DNA of 35,207 nucleotides from UBA1731 sp964567665 (lineage in GTDB: Bacteria > Verrucomicrobiota > Kiritimatiellia > RFP12 > UBA1067). Of this stretch, positions 1 through 9,300 are shown one piece after another; positions within the stretch are counted from its first letter, which is position 1, and the number at the start of each line of letters is the position of its first letter. The stretch lies in NCBI GenBank assembly GCA_964567665.1, contig CAZMNN010000025.1, positions 1 to 35,207 of the forward strand, read 5' to 3'. The notes under the pieces were generated by a model. That model was not told the DNA's origin, did no database searches, and saw nothing but the letters and a program-made list of their open reading frames with translations. Made by a program: the position numbers and the translations under genes.

Positions 1-2
1 TG

Positions 3-239
3 CCTGAGGAGCGGACGAACGTCGGGCGCATCGACATGTCCATTCGCGTGGAGAACGAGATCTACGTTGTCGAGCTGAAGCTCGACGGCTCGGCGCCGTC
101 GGCCATCTCGCAGATCGTGCGGAGCCGCTACCACGAGAAGTTCCTCTCCGAGGGGAGGCGCGTCACGCTCGTCGGCATCAACTTCTCGACGAAGAAGCGC
201 GGCGTCGCCAGCTGGCGCTCGAAGATCGTGTGCGGGTGA
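3..239 (+). CDS. C-terminal fragment of a PD-(D/E)XK nuclease-like protein (DUF1703 type)
   Basis: This is the 3' end of a gene that enters from the left edge; the frame is open from base 3, so the ATG at 36 is probably internal. The visible part reads GRID, then VELKL, then an A-x-x-Q-I segment and a Y-x-x-K-F segment, and ends with GINFS and a Trp-containing strand. This matches the C-terminal PD-(D/E)XK domain seen after an AAA-like ATPase domain in the DUF1703 family, with D of GRID and E-x-K of VELK as the nuclease-fold residues. Family members are common, often multicopy, and of unclear function. The ATPase part is not in the window. It ends 155 bases before the next gene and appears unrelated to it. 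Confidence 0.75.
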   Translation, partial: PEERTNVGRIDMSIRVENEIYVVELKLDGSAPSAISQIVRSRYHEKFLSEGRRVTLVGINFSTKKRGVASWRSKIVCG

Positions 240-394
240 GGGCGGACGGTTGATTTTTTTATCTCACACAGACGTCGAAGTCAATATGCGCCATGTTGCA
301 TATATGTCGGACGAAGAAGGGTGCGAAGGTGTTTTGCATAGAGACTGCGGTAGCCAAACAACGGTAAAGGCAAGGAAAGGAAAGCACTGACATC

Positions 395-1720
395 ATGAAC
401 GCAACAAGGAGAAAATTCATATCCGGCTGTGTCGCAAGTGCGGCCTTGGCTCCGTCCATCGGATTTCCGGCGGTCGTAAAGCTCCGCAAGCCGAACGAGA
501 TGCTGAGCCATGCGTGCATCGGCACCGGCAACATGGCGGCCGCAGACCTTTCGGGCTTTGCATCTCACCGTGAGCTGCACATCACCGCGCTCTGCGATGT
601 CGATTCCTCATACCTCGAAGCCGCGAGGCGGGCGCATCCGGATGCGCGGATATACCGTGACGCCTTTGAGATGCTGGCTGCCGAGGGCGACAAAATCGAT
701 TCGGTGAACGTGTCCACACCAGACCACACACACGCACAGTACATCCGGGAGGCCTTGCGTCGTGGACTTAACGTCTACGGACAGAAGCCGCTCTGCCACG
801 ACCTTGGCGACTGTCGCGAGCTGGAGCTTCTGGCCCGCGAGCGGAACGCCGTCACGCAGATGGGGACGCAGATCGCGGCATGGGAATGCGACCGCCGCAC
901 GGTCGCCGCGCTGAAGTCGGGCGTGATCGGCGAAGTTCGCCATGTGTGGCTGTTCTCGACGCGGCGGCCTGAGCCGCCGCCGTCGACCTTCCGCTGGCCG
1001 CTTGAGCCTACGCCGGTGCCGGAGACGCTGGATTGGAAACTTTGGCTTGGCCCGGTTCCGCATCGGCCGTTTGCGGCCGGAGCATATCATCCGTGTGTCT
1101 GGCGCAAATGGCGCGCGTTCGGCACGTCGTGGCTCGGCGATCTTGGACTTCACCTGATGAGTCCCGTCTGGCTCGGTCTCGGACTTGACGCAACCAGTCC
1201 CGAAACGGTCATGGCCGAGATTTCGGATGATGGCTGGACGGAAGCGCAGCGCGAGCAGTTCTGGCCGAGGATGTCGCACGTCACCTGGACGTTCCCCGGC
1301 ATCAAGGCGAGCGGCGGAAAGCCGTTTGAAGTCGAGTGGTGCGATGGCTTTGGCAATGTCCGCTACCGTCTTGAACCCCGTTTCTTCCCGCCTGCTTTCC
1401 TGCACGATCTGGCAGCCCGCACGACGATGGGCGACCTGCCGCCGCAGGGGCGCGTCATCGAGGGAACGGAAGGGTGGCTGCTGTCCACGCACTATGACGA
1501 GGAACCCGTCTATCTGATGAAGAACGGCAAGGCCGCTCCTGGTCTTCCCTCTGTCGGCGCGGCGCCGTCGCACTATCACGAATATGTGAACGCCTGTCTG
1601 CAAGGCGGAACGACGACAAGCCCGTTCTCTTTGGCCTGCCGCATGACGGAGTGGGGATTCCTCGGCAATCTCGCCCAGCTTAGGCCGGGTGTGCGCCTTG
1701 TCTGCAAGGACATGAAGTGA
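395..1720 (+). CDS. Exported Gfo/Idh/MocA family oxidoreductase
   Basis: A 441-residue NAD(P)-dependent sugar oxidoreductase of the Gfo/Idh/MocA family. The N-terminus has a twin-arginine-like signal (RRKF at residues 5-8, then an Ala-rich hydrophobic stretch to about residue 26), so the protein is probably exported folded with its cofactor, as known for periplasmic glucose-fructose oxidoreductase. A Rossmann glycine motif (IGTGNMAA) lies at about 42-49. The family's E-K-P segment is present as GQKPL near residue 130, with Gln for the usual Glu. The C-terminal half is the alpha/beta substrate domain. An AGGAAAGG-like ribosome site precedes the ATG. The next gene, a DUF1080 protein, starts 20 bases after the stop, which suggests an operon acting on 3-keto sugars or glycosides. 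The exact substrate cannot be read from the sequence. Confidence 0.9.
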   Translation: MNATRRKFISGCVASAALAPSIGFPAVVKLRKPNEMLSHACIGTGNMAAADLSGFASHRELHITALCDVDSSYLEAARRAHPDARIYRDAFEMLAAEGDKIDSVNVSTPDHTHAQYIREALRRGLNVYGQKPLCHDLGDCRELELLARERNAVTQMGTQIAAWECDRRTVAALKSGVIGEVRHVWLFSTRRPEPPPSTFRWPLEPTPVPETLDWKLWLGPVPHRPFAAGAYHPCVWRKWRAFGTSWLGDLGLHLMSPVWLGLGLDATSPETVMAEISDDGWTEAQREQFWPRMSHVTWTFPGIKASGGKPFEVEWCDGFGNVRYRLEPRFFPPAFLHDLAARTTMGDLPPQGRVIEGTEGWLLSTHYDEEPVYLMKNGKAAPGLPSVGAAPSHYHEYVNACLQGGTTTSPFSLACRMTEWGFLGNLAQLRPGVRLVCKDMK

Positions 1721-1740
1721 GAAAGGGAAAGGTTGCTAAG

Positions 1741-2907
1741 ATGATGAAGCAAGTTGTTGCGTCGTTTTGTGCCGTTGCCGCCTGTGCTGCGTTTGCCGAG
1801 CCGTCGGGGGATCGTCCCGATGAGACCCACGCCTGGGCAGTCCATGACGTGAACCGTCCAGATCCCGTGAAGATAACCGTACCGCAGGGCGGCATCCCGT
1901 CCGACGCAATTGTGCTGTTCGACGGTACGCAGGATTCCGTAGACCGGAATTGGCGCGGCACCGACGGCAAGCCGACCAGGTGGACGGTGAAAGACGGGAC
2001 GTTCGTGTGTACGCCAGGTTCCGGATCTGCGTTCACGAAGGAGAGTTTCGGCGACTGCCAGCTGCACATCGAGTGGATGACGCCTGTGGACGATGTGGAG
2101 GGCTGGGGAAACTCCGGCGTGATTCTGATGGGACGGTACGAGATTCAGATTCTCGATTCGTCGGCGGTCGTTCCGTCCAAGTCGCCTTGGAAGCCGGCGA
2201 ACTATGCGGACGGGCAGGCCGGCGCGGTCTACGGACAGAATCCGGCGCTCGTGAATCCGTGCCGCAAGCCGGGTGAATGGCAGAGCTACGACATCGTGTT
2301 CCATCCGCCGCGCCGCGAGGATGGGCGGCTCGTGGACACCGGCAGCTTCACCGTGTTCTTCAACGGGGTGCTCGTGCAGGACAATTGGGCTTTGCAAGGT
2401 ATGACGACGTGGTGCCGCCGTCTGACAAACCACATCGAAGTTGCCGAAGCGCCGCTGCGGCTGCAGGATCATGGACATCCCGTGCCGTTCCGCAACATCT
2501 GGATCCGTCGCATTCCGGCGCGTCAGGAAAACACAGTAAACGGCGGGCCTTTCGCGAAGCGCGGGGATGTCGCCAAACTTCGGCACGAATTGGCGATACA
2601 GTCGCGGGCGTTTGCAGACGAGACTGCTGATGCGTTCGAGCGCTATATCCGCCTGTGGGAGGCGTTCTGCTATGAGCCTGACCGCGACGTGAAGGCGCAG
2701 CTGCCGGCCGCAGAGGCGGCGTGTGTCACCGCGCTTGCGGCCAACGATCCGAAGGTCGTCATACCGTATCACGTCAGTGCGCTCAGGCGATTCGTGAAGA
2801 TGCTGGTCGCGGGTGGCTGGATGCCGCCGGGAGGTCCGCTCGAAAAGGCACTGGAAACGTATCAGGCGCCGCCGAAGCCGACCGCGCCAAATATGAGAGA
2901 TTTCTGA
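1741..2907 (+). CDS. Secreted DUF1080 (3-keto-disaccharide hydrolase family) protein
   Basis: I place the start at the ATG at 1741 rather than the in-frame ATG at 1717, because 1741 is preceded by GGGAAAGG and begins directly with a signal peptide (hydrophobic to about residue 19, ending AAFAEP). The 389-residue product has a DUF1080 domain from about residue 50 to 265. It opens with IVLFDGT and contains W-x-V-x-D-G-T-F, the DCQLHIEW strand, GWGNSGVILMG, YEIQILDS, and a closing PVPFRNIWIR. The fold is a concanavalin-like jelly roll, and some members cleave 3-keto-glycosides. The last 120 residues are helical and unassigned. It is probably co-transcribed with the upstream oxidoreductase. The family call is secure; the precise enzymatic role is inferred. 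Confidence 0.9.
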   Translation: MMKQVVASFCAVAACAAFAEPSGDRPDETHAWAVHDVNRPDPVKITVPQGGIPSDAIVLFDGTQDSVDRNWRGTDGKPTRWTVKDGTFVCTPGSGSAFTKESFGDCQLHIEWMTPVDDVEGWGNSGVILMGRYEIQILDSSAVVPSKSPWKPANYADGQAGAVYGQNPALVNPCRKPGEWQSYDIVFHPPRREDGRLVDTGSFTVFFNGVLVQDNWALQGMTTWCRRLTNHIEVAEAPLRLQDHGHPVPFRNIWIRRIPARQENTVNGGPFAKRGDVAKLRHELAIQSRAFADETADAFERYIRLWEAFCYEPDRDVKAQLPAAEAACVTALAANDPKVVIPYHVSALRRFVKMLVAGGWMPPGGPLEKALETYQAPPKPTAPNMRDF

Positions 2908-2957
2908 TGCAGCACGATTCGCTGTAATACGGGCAGTGAGATGCGGAGAGGATTGCA

Positions 2958-3935
2958 GTGCTATTTGATGTTACATGTCGAAATAAAGACGGAAGCCGAT
3001 CCGAGATAGAGATTGATGTCGCAGACAAGGCAAACCTGTGGCCGGAGTTGAGGCGTCGCGGCATAAATGCAATATCAGTCTCGGAAGGCAGGACGGCAGA
3101 CGCTCACAGACGAATGGCGTCGCATCAACCGTGTTCTTCCGCGAGGCGCATCAGATTGATTCTGCCCTGCTGTTTGGCCATCGCAGCCATTGCAGTTCTA
3201 TGCTTCTGGTCTGCGGGGGTGGTGCGCACAAAGGGAAAAACTGAAAACGCAAAAGCGTCAAGGACTGCGGTGGATGCGTCGCGCCAGAGGAAATCGCCCA
3301 ATGTCAACGCGCAGTCGGGTGATTCCTGCTCAGGCCGTGCAGTAAAATCCAACGAAGCGATGCAGCCTCAATCCTATGCCGCATCAGGCTCTGCCGCTGA
3401 AAAGATTGATGTCGTCACAAATGTCGATGAAGAAGTGGAGCGTCCCAAGAGGAAGGTTGTTTTCACAAACCCGATGGATCAGCTTATGGCCATGGTGATG
3501 CCCAAGGAGGCGGGTCAAGCGGTGCCGCCGGTTCCAATCTCTGACGATATGGAGTTCACTCCGGAACAGGAGCGGCAGATGCTTGAGCGCTTGACAGCCG
3601 ATGAAGATGATTCAGAGGCGGTTCTTGAACGGAAAGAGCTTGTTCAGGCGATGCGGGATGAATACACGGAATTGAGAACGAAGCATGGCTGGCGGTTCGT
3701 GGATTACATAAAAGCACTTGAAGCGAAAGCGCGGATTGACAATGAAGTGCTTTCCGAATCGGTTGCGATCCACGAAACGGTTTTTAATGATCCGAACGTG
3801 TCCGATGAGGAATACGTAGAGACACTTGAGAAGATCAACAAGGTTCTTGCAGAGCGCGGGATAAAGGGAATATCTATCCCCGGCGATGATGAAGAAGGCG
3901 TCAAGCTCACCAATTCAAAGGAGAAAAGCAAATGA
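2958..3935 (+). CDS. Single-pass membrane protein with GspF/PilC-N-terminus-like module, unknown function
   Basis: A 325-residue protein with a GTG start. The first 45 residues form a small module (K-x-DG-x-x-x-E, then LWPELRRRGINAISV) whose pattern resembles the cytoplasmic start of GspF/PilC proteins and recurs in the gene at 4599. One membrane segment lies at about residues 65-90 (Leu/Ala/Ile-rich, after Arg residues). The remainder is a long charged, probably helical region rich in Glu, Lys and Asp, ending at the ATGA overlap with the next gene. There are no catalytic motifs I recognise. The 4-base overlap with 3932 and the similar partner at 4599 make this a three-gene unit. GTG is preferred because the module begins there and no ATG lies nearby in frame. 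Function unknown. Confidence 0.75.
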   Translation: MLFDVTCRNKDGSRSEIEIDVADKANLWPELRRRGINAISVSEGRTADAHRRMASHQPCSSARRIRLILPCCLAIAAIAVLCFWSAGVVRTKGKTENAKASRTAVDASRQRKSPNVNAQSGDSCSGRAVKSNEAMQPQSYAASGSAAEKIDVVTNVDEEVERPKRKVVFTNPMDQLMAMVMPKEAGQAVPPVPISDDMEFTPEQERQMLERLTADEDDSEAVLERKELVQAMRDEYTELRTKHGWRFVDYIKALEAKARIDNEVLSESVAIHETVFNDPNVSDEEYVETLEKINKVLAERGIKGISIPGDDEEGVKLTNSKEKSK

Positions 3936-4588
3936 AGAGATCGTTGGTTGTTTCTGCATGTCTTGCCGTTGTGCTGTGTTCATCTTCCGCTCAGCAATCC
4001 CCTAAGGCCGCACATGTGCCGTCAAGGCTTGATTCCGTCAGGCTCATCAATCCGTTGGCGTCAGGCAGAAATCACATCTGCGTCGTAAATGTGGCCAACG
4101 CGATCCCTGCAACCGCATGGCCGCTCGCGGTTACCTATGCGGCGTCCCGCCTTCAACTGAATGTATGGACGAACTCTCTTGACAAGACAATTTTCCCGGA
4201 CGTCCTGACCGACGGCAAACTTCTCCCCAAAACGCTTGGCGAGAAGGCAAAGGTTGCCGTATTCATCGAAGACATCGAAACGCCGGCTCCATATCTTGCT
4301 GCTCCAGGGCAATGGTGCCGCGTGAACATCCGTCCTCTGAAGGCGGACAATCCCGATGCCCAGACATTGCTTGACCGTTGCGCCAAGGCGATTCTCAAGG
4401 GTTTTGTGTATGCTTGCGGCAGTGGCGCCGCCCTGGATGGGCGCAGCTCGTCCTACTACGACACATTCGATCTGAAGGGGATGGACAAAACGGGAATCAC
4501 CGTTTCTCCAGACAGCTATTTCCCGATGCTTGAGGTTCTTCGCATTGTCGGCGGAGAGGAGATCCTTACGCCTGCGATAGAAGATTAG
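3932..4588 (+). CDS. Secreted protein of unknown function
   Basis: A 218-residue protein starting within an ATGA overlap with the upstream gene, behind a GGAG-containing ribosome site. It has a clear signal peptide (MKRSLVV, hydrophobic core, cleavage near SSAQQ at about 20). The mature part has mixed alpha/beta character: a strand HICVVNVAN, a segment TYAASRLQLNVWTN, then VAVFIED and CRVNIRPL strands, and a helical stretch LLDRCAKAILKGFVYACGSGAA. There is no HExxH, GxSxG or other catalytic signature, so I do not assign an enzyme class. The two neighbours are membrane paralogues, so a joint envelope role is likely but unproven. Confidence 0.75.
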   Translation: MKRSLVVSACLAVVLCSSSAQQSPKAAHVPSRLDSVRLINPLASGRNHICVVNVANAIPATAWPLAVTYAASRLQLNVWTNSLDKTIFPDVLTDGKLLPKTLGEKAKVAVFIEDIETPAPYLAAPGQWCRVNIRPLKADNPDAQTLLDRCAKAILKGFVYACGSGAALDGRSSSYYDTFDLKGMDKTGITVSPDSYFPMLEVLRIVGGEEILTPAIED

Positions 4589-4598
4589 GGGGCAGCGG

Positions 4599-5342
4599 TT
4601 GCGCTACACCTACGCCTATAAGACATCGGACGGAGTCCGCCACGAAGATTCCATGAACGCATCCTCACGCGAGGATGTGTTCGTGGAGTTGCGCAAAAGA
4701 GGCATCAAGGCGATCAAGGTTGTTGCTGCCGACGGTTCAAAGGCAAACGGAGAGACAAGATTCATTGTGCGCAAACGCTTTATCCTATCCGCACTTGCAA
4801 TAGGATTGACCATCGGCGTGGCAGTCACGCAGTTTGCGGTGCATAGGCGAAGTGAGGGAGCTGGCGGCGACAAGCCGGTGAAGGCTTCGATTGAATTGAA
4901 CGAAAGGCTGTTGGCCTTGCAGGACAGCACCAAGAAGCTTCTTTCAGATCATGAAGAGCGCATGAAGGGCGCCGGTGTTTCAATTCTTTACGACTACACG
5001 GCAATATTCACAAACACCTCCTCAACGGCATTCAATCAGGCAATCCGCAACGGATACCATGCGCTTAACGTCTCTCGCCAGAAAATGCGCGAAGTGTTTC
5101 GTCCGTTTTACAGCATTTCACCTTCGGAAGACATGAAAGAGAGAAATGCGGCGCAAACAATATACGCAGATGCGATGGAGCTGCTTGATCAATCGGAAGC
5201 CAGATTGGCAAGAAGCGAGAAGGCGTACCGTCTGTTGGTCTCAAATCGCGGCAAATGGATCGTAAAAAACGGCAAGGTCATTTTTGCCGACGACACAATG
5301 GCGCTGGAGTTCAAGTACTTCATGCGCGATAGCGTCAGGTAG
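4599..5342 (+). CDS. Single-pass membrane protein, paralogue of the 2958 gene product
   Basis: A 247-residue protein with a TTG start behind a GGGGG(C)AG site. The first 45 residues repeat the module of the 2958 product: K-x-x-DG-x-R-x-E, then VFVELRKRGIKAIKV. A membrane helix follows at about residues 60-82 (RFILSALAIGLTIG...). The C-terminal part is charged and probably coiled-coil helical (ALQDSTKKLLSDHEERMKG, later LLDQSEARLARSEKAYRLL), ending in a short segment with IVKNGKVIFAD. There is no known domain beyond the N-terminal resemblance to GspF/PilC starts. It begins 10 bases after the stop of 3932, so all three genes are probably one transcript. TTG is chosen because it begins the conserved module. 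Confidence 0.72.
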   Translation: MRYTYAYKTSDGVRHEDSMNASSREDVFVELRKRGIKAIKVVAADGSKANGETRFIVRKRFILSALAIGLTIGVAVTQFAVHRRSEGAGGDKPVKASIELNERLLALQDSTKKLLSDHEERMKGAGVSILYDYTAIFTNTSSTAFNQAIRNGYHALNVSRQKMREVFRPFYSISPSEDMKERNAAQTIYADAMELLDQSEARLARSEKAYRLLVSNRGKWIVKNGKVIFADDTMALEFKYFMRDSVR

Positions 5343-5373
5343 CCCGGCGCAATTTTTTCAGTGAAAATTTCTG

Positions 5374-5402
5374 TTGAAAGCGGAAGACGCATCTGATACA
5401 TT
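5374..5402 (+). promoter_or_regulatory. Putative sigma70-type promoter upstream of the 5469 gene
   Basis: TTGAAA at 5374-5379, a 17-base spacer ending in TGA, then TACATT at 5397-5402. The spacing and the extended -10 TGn agree with the better promoters in this window, but the -10 hexamer matches consensus at only four positions. It lies in the 126-base gap before the 5469 start. Confidence 0.45.
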
Positions 5403-5468
5403 ACCATCCCTTTAGGGGCGGTCATAGGCATTGGCCGCATATCCTTAAACGAAATCATGGAGCGAGAA

Positions 5469-6347
5469 ATGGATGTTTGCGTCACGAGGAAATTGATTGC
5501 GGCGGTCTGCACGGTGCTGCTGACGCTTGCGGGCATCGCGGCGTCGCATGAATCGGTGGGTGTGTGGTGGTGGAACGGTCGGCAGCTCGATGATGCCTCC
5601 GCGTACGGTGTTCGCCTCGACTTTCTCCGCGCAAACCATGTCACCGAGATCTATTTCTGCGCCGAGTTGTCGTCGTCGACGGATAGGCTCTCCGCGTTCG
5701 TCCGTACCGCCGCAGAAAAGGGAATGCGTGTTGCTTGGCTTGCCGGGGACGTATCATGGATATTCCCGGAGAATGACGGGTTCGAGCGGACGCTTGAGAG
5801 TTTCATCGAATACCGGAAGTCGGCACCGCGGGATGCGCAGTTCTTTGCGCTTCATCTCGACGTCGAGCCGCATCAGGACGCAAAGCTCACCGATGGACGC
5901 AAGTGGCAGTTGTACGCGGATTTCGTCGTCCGCGCAACGCGGATGGCGCATCGGGCCGGCGTGAAGATCGAATGGGACATACCGTTTTGGCTTGATGACA
6001 TTCGCGTGGAATACGGACACGATGCGAATGTGCCGCTTATAGATGTGATCATGAAGAACTCCGACGGCGTTGCGCTGATGTCCTATCGCGACACGGCGCA
6101 GGCGATGCTTGACGTGAGCCGGACAGAAATCAGAAAGGCGGCGTCGTTCCCGAACTGCCGTGTCATCCTCGGAGCCGAAACGGGCGAAAGCAGCGAAACG
6201 GAGATCGTGACGTATTTTGAGGAGGGGCGGGCGGCAATGGCGAAAGAGCTGGCTATCGTGCAGAAGCGGCTTGCCGCTGAGAACGTTCCCGCCGGGTATG
6301 GCATCGCCATCCATCACGTCGGCGGGTGGATGAGCCTCAAGGATTGA
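5469..6347 (+). CDS. Secreted protein, possible glycosidase-like TIM barrel, unknown function
   Basis: I take ATG 5469 because GGAG lies six bases upstream, whereas the in-frame ATG at 5457 has no ribosome site. The 292-residue product begins with a signal peptide (MDVCVTRKLIAAVCTVLLTLAGIAAS). The mature part reads like an alpha/beta barrel: GVWWWNG at the first strand, LRANHVTEIYFCAEL, GMRVAWLAGD, then FFALHLDVEPHQ, VKIEWDIPFWLDD, GVALMSYRD and CRVILGAE, each at a probable strand end. Acidic residues at strand ends (D and E in LDVEPH, D in IEWDIPFW, E in GAE) are typical of glycoside-hydrolase-like barrels, but I cannot name a family. It precedes the large LamG protein by 16 bases and may be co-transcribed with it. 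Confidence 0.75.
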   Translation: MDVCVTRKLIAAVCTVLLTLAGIAASHESVGVWWWNGRQLDDASAYGVRLDFLRANHVTEIYFCAELSSSTDRLSAFVRTAAEKGMRVAWLAGDVSWIFPENDGFERTLESFIEYRKSAPRDAQFFALHLDVEPHQDAKLTDGRKWQLYADFVVRATRMAHRAGVKIEWDIPFWLDDIRVEYGHDANVPLIDVIMKNSDGVALMSYRDTAQAMLDVSRTEIRKAASFPNCRVILGAETGESSETEIVTYFEEGRAAMAKELAIVQKRLAAENVPAGYGIAIHHVGGWMSLKD

Positions 6348-6363
6348 GAGAGCGAGTATTCCT

Positions 6364-9300
6364 ATGAAATTGCATCAAACAAAAAAAAATACCGGTATTC
6401 TTCTATGTCTGATTTTTGCCGTCGGCATAGCTTTCAATGGAGGCGCCGAGCAGAGGTCGATGACGATCTCGGTTGCGCCGGATTCCATTCCGTCGGGTGT
6501 GTCGTTCAGCGACATGCCGCTTTTGGTAAGGCTATCATCATCGACGTACGGTTTCGAGTATTCCGGTTTCCTTGAAGGCGGTACCGACATATCATTTACG
6601 GATGCGAATGGAAATGCGCTTGCGTATGACATCGACACCTGGAATCCGGATGGAGAATCCCTCGTGTGGGTGAAAGTGCCGACGCTGTCGTCCGGCACGT
6701 CGATAACCATGCATTGGGGTTCGGATGTCGTGGCGGAGAACAGCCCCACAGCAGTTTGGAGCAGTTTCGCAGGTGTCTGGCACTGCAATGACGCATCTGC
6801 CGCGCTGACGGATGCCACTGGAAACGGACTTTCCGCCACACCGGCCGGCGCGGAGGGCTATGTGGCGCAGATGACGGGCGTAGCAGATGGAGCAGTCGGA
6901 CGGTGCCGTCGGGCGCAGGATAGCGCGACGTACTATTCCGGACTTAGGTCGTCACACATTGCCGTCAATTCCGAGGCGTTGCAGGTTGGTTCGCAGTTCG
7001 TCTACTCAGGTTGGTACAAGGCGAATCAGATCATCGGTTATCCGCGCCTTGCCTCGACCAAGACGAACTATTTAGACAACTGTGGCTGGGAGGTAGAGTT
7101 CGAGCGTGATGCGCGGCGGATCTACCTGCGAGGTGCGAACAACAAGGGCTTCCTCGCGGATATGCCGCAGTGCGTAGGCAAGTGGTGCCATGTTGCGTTC
7201 GTCTATGACGGCGCGACGGCTTATTGCTACACGAACGGATACCTTGCTGCGTCCGGGTCGATCGACTCTGCAATGGATTCTGGATTGGGTCTTGCCATTG
7301 GCGGAAATGCGAACGCGACGGAGCAGGGCTGGTCCGGCTGGTTCGACGAGGTGCGCTACCGCGCCGGTGTCGCCAGCGCCGACGAGATTGCGGTGCAGTA
7401 CAGAATGGTGGCCGATCCGGGATTTCTCGTTTACAGCGAACCGGCCCGCGCCACGGTCGACGTTTCGCGCTTTTCGCACCTTGTCGCTTTCAGGCTAAAT
7501 GATCCACATGTCGCCGAGGGCGTAGGCGATGTACCCATTCTCCTGCGGCTCTCCACGGCAATCGCCGGATTCCGGTATAGCGACTTCAAGGCGGACGGCA
7601 ACGACCTCTGCATCACGGACGCAAATGGCGGTATCCTTCCTCATGAGATTGACACATGGAATCCAGACGGCGAATCGCTCGTGTGGGTGCGTCTGCCGTC
7701 TGCATCCGCGTGCGCGGCGATCGTCGCCTACTACGGCAGCGACAGCTACGTCAATCCGGAGGTGAACCGGCGGGCTACATGGAGCGGATACGTCGGCGTG
7801 TGGCACATGAATGAGAGCGGCGGTACGGCGGCGGACGCAACGGTCTACGGACGCAACGGTACGCCGTGCGGAGACTATTCGCAGAACAACGTCGGCATTG
7901 CGGATGGTGTTGTCGGCATGGCGCGCAAGAACGGCGGCGACGGCAATTCCGGGAACAGAAGCTACATCTCAGTGCCGGACTACGATTCGTCTGGGCTTAC
8001 GGACACATTCACCGCAAGCGGCTTCTTCCGCGTCACATCCGGTGGTGGCTGGTATCGTCTCTTCTCCCGCTGCACAGCATCCGGCGATGAGGGCTGGGGG
8101 CAGGAGCTGACGTGGAACGACGCCACAAAGTTGACCGTGTACGGCGGGGGAAAGGCGGCCGCCGGAAAGGCTGTGACGATACCAGATCCTGTCGGCAATT
8201 GGGTTCACCTTGCGTTCGCCTATTCCGGCAAGACGTGCACGGTGTACACGAACGGCGAACAGGTGGCGGTGGTTGACATCAGCCAGCCTGCGACCGCGAA
8301 CGGCGAGCCGCTGTCGTTCGGATGCGTGTCCGACGGCAGCGACTGGAGCCTGTTCGGCGATTATGATGAACTGCGCATAGACAGGCGCATTCCTTCTGCG
8401 GAACGTGTGAGGCTGGAGTACATGGCGATGACGGCCACCAACTTCTTCTCGGCGTCGTCGGCGATTCCCGTTTCCACCGCTGTTCCGGATGTCACCGTTT
8501 CCAGAATCTCGAATGCCGCCGAGAAGGGGCTTGTCCCCGGCGAGTTCAAGATCGCTCTTTCCGCGCCATGCGCAACTCCGCGCCAGTTCGCATATACGCT
8601 TTCCGGGACGGCGGTGGCCGGCGTGGACTACGCGGGCGCATCGATGGGAACCGTGGTTGTGCCAGCCGGCATGACGGAGACGATACTGAAGATTCCGGTG
8701 AAGTCCAATCCGGCGGCCGATGGCGACAGAACCGTAATCATTTCGCTCGATGGCTTTGAGGGGCTGACCGCCGAATTGACAATCGCAGATCTCAGATCGC
8801 CCATCAAGGATGATTTCAGGTGGAGAATTCGCTTTGACTGTCCATGTCCGTTCCTTGAGGAAGGGGAGACGCTGACGAATTTCCCGGTGCTTGTCCGCCT
8901 TTCATCTGCCCATGTGGGAGGATTCTCGTACGGTGCGTTCCGCATGGGTGATGGCTATGACATCCTTTTCACTGATGCATCCGGCGAAAGGGTGTTTGCA
9001 CATTCGGTCGATGAATGGAACGAAGACGGCACTTCGTATGTCTGGGTGTTCGTGCCGGAGCTGAAAAGGGGAACGAAGTTTCTCATGCTGTACGGAAGCA
9101 AGTTCGATCTCGATGCCGCAGATGTCGTGAATGTTCCTTGGAGCGGATATGTCGGCGTATGGCATTTCAACGAGAAGACGTGGCGCAAGCCGGCGCATGA
9201 TGCGACAGGTCACGGATATGGCGCCGTCGTTAACGCTTGGAACTATCCGTCGTACAACGATGACTATCCGGACGGCGCGGTCGGACACGCCCGCTACAAC

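Noticed and set aside
240..394. Gap before the Gfo/Idh gene examined for a promoter or terminator
   Set aside because: There is a T run and a TTGCATATATG segment, but no -35/-10 pair at proper spacing and no convincing stem.
1576..2772. A 398-codon - strand frame opposite the DUF1080 gene
   Set aside because: Arg/His-rich composition typical of antisense of GC-rich coding sequence; the + strand frame has a signal peptide and a known domain.
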